Of a stretch of 64,000 nucleotides of DNA, positions 1 to 11,658 are shown in pieces. Source of the DNA: Eopsaltria australis (Eukaryota; Chordata; Aves; Passeriformes; Petroicidae). The position numbers and the translations under genes are program-made. The stretch is from positions 186,001 through 250,000 of the forward strand of contig JAVTVJ010000041.1 of the NCBI GenBank assembly GCA_034509425.1, read 5' to 3'. Below the pieces are notes generated by a model. That model searched no databases. It worked only from the letters and a program-made list of their open reading frames with translations, and was not told the DNA's origin. Position 1 is the first letter of the stretch. Every line of letters starts with the position of its first letter.

Positions 1-3000
1 TAACCCAAGGCTTTTACCCTTTTTTAGATGCACTGGAGATGCTCCACAGGATACTACAGGGATATGAATGTGGGAGAGAATAGGGGGTTTCTAATAAGAG
101 GTATAGCAGGCTACAATACCAGTGCATGTCATTGTTCAGAAGCTATTTTCCATAAGAGGAAGTTTTCTATTACTGAGTGTTGTGCAGAGACCTCTGAATA
201 TATCATTAGAAGCACAGTAATTTATGGATTTACTTTAGGTAACCTCCTCATATGTAGGTTAACTGCATAGTCAGGATTGTAGTTTAAATGTAGTCAGTGA
301 AACTAATCCATTAGCAACTGAATTTAATGCACATTTTTAATAATGATATTTAAAATGTCAATGTTTAATCTTGTCTCGGTTCTGTTTGAAGAGTTGACAG
401 TCTCCATGTAACACTGCAAGACTTTTTGGAACAGTCAGCTGTTTATTCAAAATGAAATAATCAGCTGCAGATAAAATTCTTCATCTTAAGTTTTGGTGCA
501 CACGGTGGTAGGTGGCTTGAAAATTGCAAAAGGGTACAGGCAGAACCTTTCTAAATAAAAATGGCAAAGTTTGTCTTGTGTTCTTTGATTCATTTGTATT
601 GGATGAATAACTGAAGAGCATCAAGACGAGTATTACAACTGGAGGAAGGCTGCTATTGATTTCTGTGGATTTTGAATCATATTCTCAGGGTCATATTACT
701 GATTGTCAGAAAGTGCAGGATATTATGGGCTTGAGCTTTTTTTTCCACTGTAGTCCTAGAATATGAAAATATATGGAGTTATATAATCAGAAAGCTCAAT
801 AGAAGACCATGATCTGAATATTTTGAGAAGACTTTTGTCTCTTTTCTACTCTTTGAATATTTGTTTTAATGCCAAGACCTTATTAAAAAAAAAGTAAAAG
901 AGTCAAAATTACCCAAGGAACTGAGAAAAAATTAGTTAATCCTTAGATATAATCCTTAGATAGTTAATATACAAGCCTCACCCCCCCCCAGTTGGTTGGC
1001 ATACACAGTTGGAAAAAATGAAGTTTAGACAGGGCTAAAGTATGCAAAAAATATGCTGGTGACATTTGCTCTCCTTGTGGTCATTTTCCCAATTACTTTA
1101 GACTTCCAAGGCATCTTGCCTGGTTGCTGCTCAGTAACTTTCTTAGCCAGAGGAGAGCTGGAATCTTCTCCGTATATGCCTACATGATAACTGTTTTATT
1201 TGAAAACATTTAGGATGTGAAATGATGCTGTCCCTCTGACTCTCACCATTTCTGGGGAGATTCAACTTTGAATTTTTACATAATCACCCCAATGTTTCTT
1301 CCTTTACCTTCTTTCATTTTTGGCTGACATTTTCCTTCTTGGATTAGTTAGTTTTCTCTCTTTAACTTTTATTTATTGTAGTACTTAGAAGTAGCAATTT
1401 CTGAGGGACAATGCTATCTGACCTGTAATTCCTTAAGATTAGGCCTAAGTCCAGCATACAGAATTTACAAAGAGGGATAGAAATATAGTGCTAATGCTGC
1501 ATAGCAGTTTCAAGAGGTGCAATGAGGGCAGATATTCCTTTAAAAATCCTCCCACAAATAACTAAAATATTTTTTCCTCTCAAACAAAATTTTCCCTTCC
1601 TAAAAAAGCTTGAAGATTCAGTTGAACTGCTATTTGCTTAACACTGAGCACTAAATTAAGCTCAGAAAAATCTGTTTTGGTCTTCTCTAGTCCAGGATGT
1701 TTGAAGAGTGACCAGCAGAATCACTCTCTCAACATTCTCTGATGTTGTCATTCTTTATAGCAAACAGCACTGTTTAAAAGGTTCTGGACTTCACAGACTC
1801 TTGTAATCCTTCTTCTGTACTTTCATGACATTATGAAGGTCTGTTTTATTTGTCTTTCTAGCTGCAAGATCTTGAAATTGATTTTAAGGAATTATTTTAC
1901 TTGTTGAGATAGCTGGGATGAATTTGACCTCTAGTTTGACAGGCTTCATTTGGCTAAAGTATGGGATATGCTTATGGTTCTTCAGCTGGAGTCAAAAAAG
2001 TAATAGGAAAGTCCATAGCTGCACTGAAGAATTTCAATAAATGTGAAAATGAGTTTGAAAATAAAACATGAAAGAATTAGAACAGTGCCCATTTTTAGCT
2101 TTTGACTGTAATCCTCTGCACAGAAACTTGAATTTCTGCAGACCAGAAGAATTAATAGCTCTTTTTATTGTGTAATTATGATGTAACCAGCCAGGAGATA
2201 GTTGAAAATCTAGGTGCGTCTTGTGTTTGCAGACCTATGATTCCTGATTACCATGGATGTTTGTAATTTTTAAGAAAGCAGATATATATGTATTATATAT
2301 TAAAAAAAAAAAAGAGCAGGAATTTCTCCCTGTGAAAGTCCAAAATGGACTGATCCGAGTGAAGGGAAATTGATTTCTCTTTATTAACAGAACCACTATT
2401 ACTGTTATGGTGCAGAAGACAGTAATTAAAATACAGTTAATATAAGCCACCCTCATTTTGAAGCTGCCTCAGTTTGCAGCCTGGGGGTAAGCCAAGTAAT
2501 TAAGTTTGGCTGGAGCACTGAAGGGAAGATACATCTCACTAGCTAAAAACCCAGAATGGTTTGGACAGTACTGGCACAGGAGGAGGCTCCCATGAGCTCC
2601 CAGAGCACTGTGGCCCTCAGTGAATACACTGCTCTAAGTGATGTTAATTGCGTTAAACACTAGAGCTGAGTATTTTACAGGTCAAACCATGGTCATTCTC
2701 CTGGATGTCCAGCCCATCCTACACAAGCAATGTCTCTGCATTCAAGAACCTGGCTGAGGTGACTCTGATTGCAAAAACACCCAATTTGTTGCAAGATCAA
2801 GCAGTAAAGAGGAGTTCACTTCAGGTGAATAAAAGCGGCAATTTGAGTGATCTGTGGATGGACTGGGAATGGAAGACAGAGAAATATGAGCAGATAGGGT
2901 AAAGCTGGCCTTGGAAATAACCATTTCTGTGGTAAAACAAGCACATGATCCTTATTCCACAGGAAGCTGCAGGAAGTACTCATCTCCGAGGCTTAAATTT

Positions 3001-5929
3001 TGTGGAACTTGGTATTTACAGGGAAGATAAAAACATGAGCAAAACATTCACACTTCCAAAAATTTGTGGATATATTTGTCTCCTCAAGGACTGTGCAAGA
3101 GTTTTAGAGAACATTTCCAGTGTGACTGTCAGTGTCAATCCTGTTATTTCTGTTCTGCCTGTTACATTCCAGTGTTTCCTGTATCATAGCTATGATGTAA
3201 CATATGGTAGAAATACATGTATATATACATAAGTGTATTGATTGGCATAAATTCCTCATTTACTGACTGGTGTAAATGAAACTGAGTCTACTTTGAGAAT
3301 TATCATCCCTAGTAAGATCAGCAGGGCTGTATATCAGATTTTTTCAGACTCTAGAAGACATCATGGTATTAGCAGAACAGTGTTGGTTACTCCATTACTT
3401 CGGAATCCCTATATTTTAGTACTATTTTCACCACAATTTTGTTCAGCCTTCCATTTGGAATCTTCTGTTAGGTGGTATGAAACACTGTGTTTTCTAACTG
3501 AAACCGGCTAACACATCTGATGGATACCTATCTAGTTGAAGAAAACCTTGTCTCAGGTCTTTTTTTTCTTGTGAAAAAGAACAGAAATAAGCCCTGGCTT
3601 CCTGGGCAACAAGTCTCAATAAAAGAACTCCTATTGCCTATGAACACATCTGAGGTTTTGCTGGGAGCGTTCTGGCTGCCACATTTTTCTGTACTCCCTG
3701 TGCTGTCAGTAAGATACTTTGTTAAAAAGTTCTTTGGGACACTCTGTCCTCAAAGATTCAAATTCTGTTTCATTTGTGTTATATAAAAAAGAAACATATC
3801 CATGTACTTACTGTGATTTTATATTTATCTATTTTTAAATCTATTTGTAGGACAATTAGCTGTGGCATGATTCATAAATTCAAAACTGAAAGAATGGTTG
3901 CACAGAGCAGGGAAGGGACAGGCTTGTCTGCCAGGGTTTCAGTGAAATATAGCCGGCTCTCAGACTGTTCCTACCAGAGAAAGAATTCAGTGTAAATTGT
4001 GGTGATAAAGATGAATAGTATAAAGAAGAAAAATCATGTCCAATTGTACCCTACAGTTTAAAATTAGGTGCAAATTTACTTTACTGGTTTGAAATTTAGC
4101 TCCATGCTAAATAATGGCTGCTATGTCTATTGATTTTGGGAATGACCTAAAGAATTACAAATCCAAGTCAGACTCTAGCTGTACTCAGAGTGAAAGTGAG
4201 AGGACGATAGGATATGTCTGTTACAAACTTAGCACATCAGGTGGTTTTTTGAGCTCACAGGCCAGTTATTTGTGATGTGCAACCACAGCAATTGCTGTGC
4301 AATTTCTCAGTTGGTTCCTCTCTCTCCCTCCCCATGTACTCTGTCGTTTTCCTCTGACTCCCACACAGCTGATAAACTATTCTCCACCAGCTCAAGGGGG
4401 ACAGTTCTGAATCTGTCTGGAACAAAACTTAGAAGCAACAGGAGAAATACTGGGGACAATCTTCCAGCATCAAGTTGATTGCATTGATTGGATCAGAAAT
4501 GAAGAGGAATAACGAAAGCAGTCATAACAGTGTGCCACAGAGCCAACATAAAGTTTAAACTGCAAGAAATAGAGAAACCTCAGAAAGGAAATGCATCATT
4601 TAATTAGAATGGAAATAACACTTGTTTGCATTTTTTGAGTCAAGTTGCTTATATGAAGTACAAGACTGGTAGTCACTTAGAAGCTTTTGGCCAGTTTCTT
4701 GTCTTATGTACTTTACATGGTGGAAGTTGCATTACTTTACTTGAATCACTTTTAGATCTGTGTAAGCCCACAGATTTTCCAAAGAGACAGAGAGTATTAA
4801 AAATGTTCAAAAGAAAACTTAGAATGGCTTTTTGCTACAAAGGTTGTGATAATTTTTTCACAGTTGAATCTCTTACTTTTAATGTTCATCTTGATTTACT
4901 TTGTGACAAGCCTCTGACTTTTTTATTTTAACAAGAAAAATGTGCATATTTTACATAGAAGAAGAAGAAACAGAAGTTAAATTCCAGCAAAGCTCTTCAA
5001 CTAACCCTTTACCAGTTCACCAAGACTTGGTGAGAGGCTGACAACTGGAAATATGGGCTGGAAATTATGAGCTGAGAAATAAAATGTGAACTGCATTTAT
5101 CAAATTTTCACCCTTAGTTTTTCTTTTGCAATTTTCAGATATTTATCGTTCCAGTGTTTTTCAAAATTCTTTCTCCCCTAAAGTAATTCAGTTGTTTATT
5201 ATCTGTATATCTGCAAATATGACAAACACTAAGAACAACCTAAATTTTGCTGCCAAGTTGTTCTTTCAAGCTCAGTTATGGCCAGTGTTATTTACCTTCA
5301 AATGGCAAAGCCCTTGAATGAGATTTAGCATGAAAGCGACCAGAAGAAGGCACCTGAGTTCCCTGTTGCATTAAAGATGTGTGAAGGATACACATGGGAG
5401 ACACAAGAAGAGCTGAAGATGAATGGTAGAGTTTTGTTTCGGATGTGGAACAGCTGCTGTTTCTGGCTGCTTACAAAAGATCCTGTCTACTCTACTTTTC
5501 GAAGGAGCTTGAACTCACATTACTTTGTCCATTACGCGTTGAAACTCCTGAGGTATAGATTGGGGAGTGTGTCTGTTTTCATAATATATGCTTTTCTTGT
5601 GACTGGCATGATTCTTTTGCAAATCAATTCCCGCCCCCCCCCCCCAAATTCTCCCATAAATTCATGGAACTACAAATTCATTGTTTTATACTCAGTATCT
5701 CTGTGCATCATCAGTGAAGGCCGAATGGATGGTATGCAGAATGCAGAGAACTGATGCTGCAAATGCTTTTGTTCCTTGGGCATTCTGCAAAGTAGGAAGC
5801 CAGGCAAGGAATATTCAATCAAGGCATAAGGTTACCTAAAAAATATTTTCTCAATAGCAGAGCTTTAACTTATGAAAAACGTTTAGAATATCCACAGGGA
5901 AAATCTTTGGTTCTGCAGTTTCATATTTA
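1..5929. other. Gene-free AT-rich DNA
   Basis: I see no supported gene in this stretch. Open frames are short, start at arbitrary ATGs and resemble no protein family I know. The longest, at 5377-5754 on the plus strand (125 codons), reads through a run of 12 C at 5634-5645 that produces a string of prolines, and is most likely chance. Simple tracts present are A9 at 885-893, C9 at 981-989, A12 at 2302-2313 and C12 at 5634-5645. A 13-bp imperfect duplication around the word ATCCTTAGATA lies at about 938-962. A piece at about 3263-3296 containing CTGGTGTAAAT may be a remnant of an ancient sauropsid repeat, but it is too short to call. Confidence 0.7.
5634..5645 (+). repeat. Poly-C run (C12)
   Basis: Twelve consecutive C follow CCG at 5631-5633. 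Long C runs are uncommon in this AT-rich window. The run sits inside a 125-codon chance open frame, where it encodes consecutive prolines. Its length is likely to vary between individuals and between assemblies. Confidence 0.95.
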
Positions 5930-6480
5930 GATTACCGTAGCTGGAAGTTAATTAGCCCTGCTAGCCTTTTTCTTTTGGGCTAATTAGTAAGAAAACTGGA
6001 TATAAAAAGTCAAAGTCATTTTGAGAGAAAAAACTTCAACATTTTGTACAGAGCAGTCCCTTTGGAGGATATTATCTCCATAATGACCATAGGATGCTCT
6101 CCATTCTGACAGAATGTAGTTCTACAGTCTCTGGACTCATTTAGACGATGTCTTAGTCATTAATGATTTCAGGCCTAGCTGCTTGCAATTGCCAGATGAA
6201 ACCACATGACATGTTGTTTAATTATGCAATGATCAGCAGCCTTTACATTTTAATTAGGGAGCCACTGTAATGAAGCCGTCCCACTTTACATATGGCTTCT
6301 TGGGCTGAAAGGCTGTCTTTACTAATTGGTTGTTTGGAAATGTAATTTTGACACAGCAATACAGGTAGACTTGTCTTCACTTCTAATGTGTTTCCTGATC
6401 TCTTTTTTTGATTTGGCTAATTAGTGCTAATAATTTAAAAGCTGCATGGCATTCCAAAGCTCCTGCTGTTTACTATATGT
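5930..6480. promoter_or_regulatory. Candidate regulatory element: cluster of homeodomain-type sites
   Basis: Seven TAATTA-like or ATTAAT-like homeodomain core sites fall within about 480 bp: near 5948, 5981, 6160, 6219, 6251, 6322 and 6415. Two of them form a perfect 10-bp inverted repeat, TAATTAGCCC at 5949-5958 and GGGCTAATTA at 5977-5986. A third copy of the core, GGCTAATTAG, is at 6415-6424. The site at 6218-6230 (TTTAATTATGCAAT) also resembles a POU/homeodomain composite. Between the sites the DNA is of mixed composition, with no simple repeats and no open frame of note, which is typical of vertebrate conserved non-coding enhancers. Homeodomain proteins bind TAATTA cores; this is established. 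That the block is conserved or active is my inference. An AT-rich background produces some TAATTA by chance, so confidence is limited. Confidence 0.4.
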
Positions 6481-9400
6481 ATGGTAGTTTTGTTAACAGA
6501 TTTTAGTACTGTTATACATGGTGACATACTGCTAGTGCCTACTCACAATTTTCTCTGGTTTTGTAAGATCACAGGGACTTGAGCGTCACGCCATTCTTTC
6601 AGTTAGCTATGTGTGAAACAGATTCCTGATGCAAGGAGTTTAAAGAACTATAATGACCATTTTCAGTACTCTTCAGAGACTACTTGCATTGGAAAATGCA
6701 TGATCTTTTGAGTTTAAGTTTTTCAATTATTAATTCATGAATATATCTGCAAGAATGCCAAGGTCTCCAAAATGATGAAGGCTTATCCTTTCATTGCTGT
6801 TTGTTTTCATTTCAAATCAAAGCTGTCTTGTTTGTTTGTTTACTTTTTAGAAACAATAGTCTGTTCTTTCCACTGGGTTTTTGATATAATTTTGACAAGT
6901 AAAAAAATTAATTTGCATTAAAGAATCAAATAGGTAAAGTTTCCTTCTCCCCCTGGATTATATTGTGTGGTATGATAAGCAGAAACATTTCCCAACCTGC
7001 TCCACCATTCCAAGACCACATGCTATATCTCTTTCCTATTTGGTGCTTCATTTTATTTATAACAATAAAGTAGACAGAATTCATCTTAGTTCCTCTCAGG
7101 GATGGCTGTTTATGAGGATTCTTGCTCAAAAATATTTGTCTCTGCATCCTTTCTCCCTTAAAGCTATTTTTGCTTACATCCAGTTGGACAAAATATAAGT
7201 TGCTTCAGTTAGTCAAGAGCCTCAGCAGGAGTGTTTCAGGCAAACATTACCACTGCTCACTTGTTAGAGCTTTCTTCTGGTCAGACTAACACTGATTAAA
7301 TCCAGGGTTACTTCCACATGACACTCCCAAACCTTTTACCAGCCTTCCCAGAGCACTCCATTAGGTTTGCTATTCAGCAGCTTCTGACAGCCACACAGGC
7401 TTTAGGTCCATATGAGTTCTCTAAAAATACTGTTTACTTTCAAAGATTTCCCGTGTTTTTAAGAAAATCAATCCCATAGTTCTCGTTTGTTACTAATGTA
7501 AAGGTGTTAGAGTGGGAACATATTGTGCTGTGTATTTTTATTTTTACTTTGTGTAGCAAAACAAAGACTTAAGCATGATGAAATAATTTTGCAACACTGA
7601 AAAATCAGTAACAATCTCTCAACTGTTAGAAATCTAACAAGAACTTGCAGCACCTGCTACTTGGTAGTCAAATAATTTAATCTCCTGTATCACAAATATT
7701 TATGTGCATCACTATTGTGTCTTCAGCCAAGCCATCCAGATTCCTTACTTGAGGTGAATAATGTTTGTAGGAGGTAGAAGGTTATCTTAATAATTGCTTC
7801 CATTGCTTAATTTTTTTTCTATAACTTTTTTTTGTATTGGTAACTTGGCTTGGCATATACTGCTAGGGTACTAGAGCCCTATGGGTGTTGTTAAAATAAG
7901 ACAATGTAAGTAAATCCTTCTGACAAAAAAAGTTTTAATAATTACTAGATGAGGTACATTAGAATGATGCTTGAGCAAGTTTACTTTTTCCATGGTCACT
8001 ATCAATTTTTTGGAGTTACCTACAAAAACTTGCTCTAGCATAAAGAATTGTAGATAATTCTTACATATTCAAAACTATTTCCTAATTTTCTTCAGAGTAA
8101 ATACCAGATTCTGATCATTATACTGGAGTTAGCATGAGAAATTTCACTGGAATTAACATTAGCTGGGATTTCTGGAAAAGACTGATCATCAAGGCAGTTG
8201 AGCTGTACATGTCAAGTCAACAAATCTATGAGAATGTATTTGGCCGATAGGATTCCATTATCTCCTACTAAAGCTTTGGCTTTCAACCAAATTTATTTTG
8301 TTGTGTTTATACAAAATGGACACAGGGCACAAAAGATAGCAAGGTGCAAAGAGCTGAAGTGATTTTTATCAAAATATTAAACATATGAGCTGGTAAGAAT
8401 TTCTGAGCTTCTTTATTTGTATCATTTCTAAACCTAAAATTTTATGCTCAAGCAATTGGATTTGACCACGTATGGTTTTCTGGTTACTTCATATCCAGCA
8501 ATCAGGATGTGATCCTTCATGATGCTGTGTGGCTTTGCCTTTATTTCCCATAGCACATGAGTCAGTGTTTCATCTTTACCCTAACATCTTTAGATATTAG
8601 GTAGCAATATCTAATTTTATTGAGTGCTTTTGTAGGCTAAGTTAGAACAGCTTCAGAGTAGCCAGCACGACCATCTACATGCTTAGGTCATTATCAACTC
8701 AAGACTCATACATACTCAACAAAACTCTGATGGGACAATAAAGCACTTGCTCCTAATCCAGGTTGTGTCTTTAAAAGGAAATTGCTTCTGCAATTGTGAA
8801 GTTGCTCACAACTTCTCGTTTGGAATGCACTACATACAGATATTTCTTGTTACCTGCGTCCTACCAGGGGACCCCTGTGACACACTGACACATTTACACA
8901 TTGATCTGAGGAAAAGGAAAAACTTCATGTCATTTCAATAAACCAATACAATTGAGCTCATGCTAACATGAAACCAAATCTATTGTGCTTCTGGTTTTAT
9001 GGGTTGAAAGTTTTTTCTAATGAGAAAAAACATCGCTGTGTAAAATTTGGTTTTGTTGATCATAAATACTTTTGAAAAATGCTCTCTTGATCATCCAGAT
9101 TCACTTTCTGTTGCATTTTTCATGTTCTTTAAACATTTATTTGGAATTTAGAGAGATGCCTTTAGTGAGCTGGTCTTTTTAAAATGTAGTTATAACTGGG
9201 TGTAGAAAAGAGGATAGCAATGTGTATAAATATGGCCACTTTATTTTCTCAAACATGTCAATATGTTTGATATAAGCCTACACTTATTTACCCTGGAAAA
9301 TTTAGGACTCTTTTTTTCCGCTTTCTAGCTTTGCAGCTTGATGTTTCCAAAACATTTAAAATGAGAGGCCCAAAGATGAAGATCATTAAATCTGTAGGGA

Positions 9401-10629
9401 AAACTGAATATAAAACATAAATGATAGCTGGATTTTTCAGTAATGTCAAGGCCTTGGAAGACTGATCATGCAAAGAACAATCTTTGCAGAAGAGCCCTCA
9501 AGTGATATGAGGTCTCTGGAATTATAAGAGCCATCCCTTTGCATTATGGAGAGATGAGCATTTGATCAGCATGTTTTCAATGTCATACTGGCCCTATAGA
9601 TTTTGATAGCAGTGTGTCGTTCTTTCTTGGGTTTTCTGGTCTTTGAATTCATATTTTAGTTAGAGTTCTCTACAATGGATTTGACATTTTTTTAGCTTTA
9701 TAGTCATCACTTATAAACTGTTTACTATTTATTTTATTAAGTTAAACAATGCCAAAACAGGGCCTTTTTAAAGCTTAAATGGCCAGAACTCTTGTTTCAT
9801 GTAGCATCTTTGTGAGAGAAATTAAGAACTTTGGTATTTATGTGAAATATGCATATATATTTAAAATTTAGGATGAGTTCAGTGGAACTGCCCAGGAGAT
9901 GCATTTGGCTTTACACATAATATAAACCCAGGATTTAGATTTATATTTCTTCTGAGAAAGGGATGGTGCATACACACTTGTGATTTCTACAATGTGAATG
10001 ATTCATGTGTTTTCAGTAAAATTATATGCAGTGGTTAAGACTGGAAAAGAACAGATCAGCATTCAGGCAGTTTCTTTCCATCCTGCATTATGGCAGATTA
10101 CTTACTGCACTGGCTGATGAGTAGGTGTCACATAACCTGTATACTGATACCAGATTTGTATTATAAATCCTCTGAAAAAGACAGGAAAACCCCTGCAATT
10201 AAAGGTAGACAAGTACACATCAGGTATTTAGATGAAGTAGATAAAGGTACTCCAATCATTAGCTGGTGATTTGCCGATAATTATGTCTGCATTTCAGGTT
10301 TGTAACTCTATTTGCCAGAATAGATTTAAGTTAGATACTTTTGAATTAAAAGTAACTATCTAAATTAAAAATATGTTGCCAAAATTTTAGTGGTTGCATT
10401 AGGATTTTTATGATCCTGAATTTTAATAGTGCTATATCAGCATAGCTGGTAAAATACCTGAGAAGCATGAACAGGATTATTGTTCCCTATGGTTGGCTCA
10501 AAATATTAAGTATTCAGCCTATATCTTATTTGTGCATTACACAGCACTATCTGGCATCAGAACAAAATGTCATCTATTTGTAACCTGAGTGAGGAATGGG
10601 GATACCTCCTATAAATGCTTACGGAAGGA
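6481..10629. other. Gene-free AT-rich DNA
   Basis: I see no gene, RNA gene or recent mobile element here. All open frames are under 80 codons, and the paired frames on opposite strands at 6926-7198 show no codon structure. One old repeat remnant is listed separately at 8104-8175. The rest is ordinary AT-rich non-coding DNA with short T and A runs. Confidence 0.7.
8104..8175. repeat. Possible ancient sauropsid interspersed repeat fragment
   Basis: The word CCAGATTCTGATCATTATAC is followed by ACTGGAGTTAGC and by TTCACTGGAATTAACATTAG. I recall this arrangement (an 'agattctgatc' start, then alternating 'actgg...gagtta' words) from old, quasi-palindromic repeats that are abundant in turtle and crocodilian genomes and survive as relics in birds. 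I cannot name the family with certainty. The copy is diverged, and its orientation is uncertain because the family is near-palindromic. Confidence 0.35.
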
Positions 10630-10990
10630 CTAAACTAAAGTCTGCCAGCATCAGTGGAACAACTCTGTAGATTTGAGTTAAGTTTGGAACCAGGGCCCAA
10701 GTACAGCTGGGTGGTCACAGGGGATTCAGGTCTGTGTCTCCAAGCAGGTAAACTGAAGAATGCCACCCACACAGCAGAACAGCAGCCAGAAATGTTTGCC
10801 TCCTGCAGAAGTGCGGGGTCCATACCCTGCATCCTGCTGGTGGGATGTGTTCACCACGTCTGGAAGCAAACTCGCTGCTCGGCTGCTCAGAAAGGCTGAG
10901 ATGCTGCCTGTGGGAGTGGGAGGTTCCTGTGGCTTGCAGCAACTGGTCAAGCAGCTGGGTAGTGATAGCAGTAAAGTCTGGCATTGACTG
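10630..10990. other. GC-richer islet of unknown nature
   Basis: This block is clearly richer in G and C than its surroundings and keeps overlapping open frames of 65-89 codons on both strands. That is what stop-poor GC-rich DNA does by chance. None of the translations resembles a family I recognise and none has a convincing pair of splice sites. It could be a decayed repeat, an exon of a long non-coding RNA, or a local GC fluctuation. CpG dinucleotides are few, so it is not a CpG-island promoter. Confidence 0.4.
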
Positions 10991-11574
10991 GGAACTGCAA
11001 GTGGTTCTTGGTCATGCTAAGCCTCTTTCTCCAATTTGTTTCCCTCCTTTTTGCCAGATAAAGCAGAATATTTGATAATAGGCAAGTTTTTCCCCAGGGT
11101 ATGAAATCCATGTGACCCAGCAGATAATGCATTAGTATGATTAAACAACCAGAATGGTATGTCTTGCTAACTACTGCAACTACTGAATTTTAGTTTTAAA
11201 TTGAAAAGATGTGTTTTTAAACTAGTAGTTTCTCTTTAACTGGTTGAAGTGATTGCTATCTTTTAAAAGGTGATTAATGGCATATCACTTAATATATATC
11301 CTTAAATATATGTATGGTATGACTTCTCTCTTATTTGGGGAACCTCAATGGTCAATATTAAGATTAAACCTAAATGTTCAAAAGAAGTGATAGCAATCAT
11401 AACAGTATGAGCCCAAGGTATCCCACAGCAGTTCAGGGAGCCATGGCTTATCAGTACTTGATTGGATTAAGCCTGTAATTGAATTTCCCATCCAATTTCT
11501 ACAAGATTTATAAATATCTCATACTACATTCCATCTTTCTTTTAAAAATGTGTTGTTTTTTTTTTTGTTTGGTT

Positions 11575-11576
<2 letters not shown>
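10991..11576. other. Gene-free DNA before the poly-T tract
   Basis: Nothing recognisable is present. The end of the stretch, 11555-11576, is a T-rich ramp (a T run, then GTTTGGTTGG) leading into the long homopolymer. Confidence 0.6.

Positions 11577-11655
<79 letters not shown>
11577..11655 (+). repeat. Poly-T homopolymer, 79 nt
   Basis: There are 79 uninterrupted T on the plus strand (poly-A on the minus strand), preceded by GTTTGGTTGG and followed by ACTGTAGCACAC. It creates a spurious phenylalanine-rich open frame at 11479-11799. Avian CR1 elements do not end in poly-A, so a tail this long is not explained by the usual avian retroposon. No AATAAA (TTTATT on the plus strand) lies just beyond the run on the side where a minus-strand retrocopy would have it. 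Slippage expansion of a T-rich site, or an assembly artefact, is more likely than a processed pseudogene. Confidence 0.97.

Positions 11656-11658
<3 letters not shown>

Noticed and set aside
5377..5754. 125-codon plus-strand open frame with a possible hydrophobic segment
   Set aside because: It runs through a C12 homopolymer, has no family resemblance, and its hydrophobic part is what AT-rich DNA encodes by chance.
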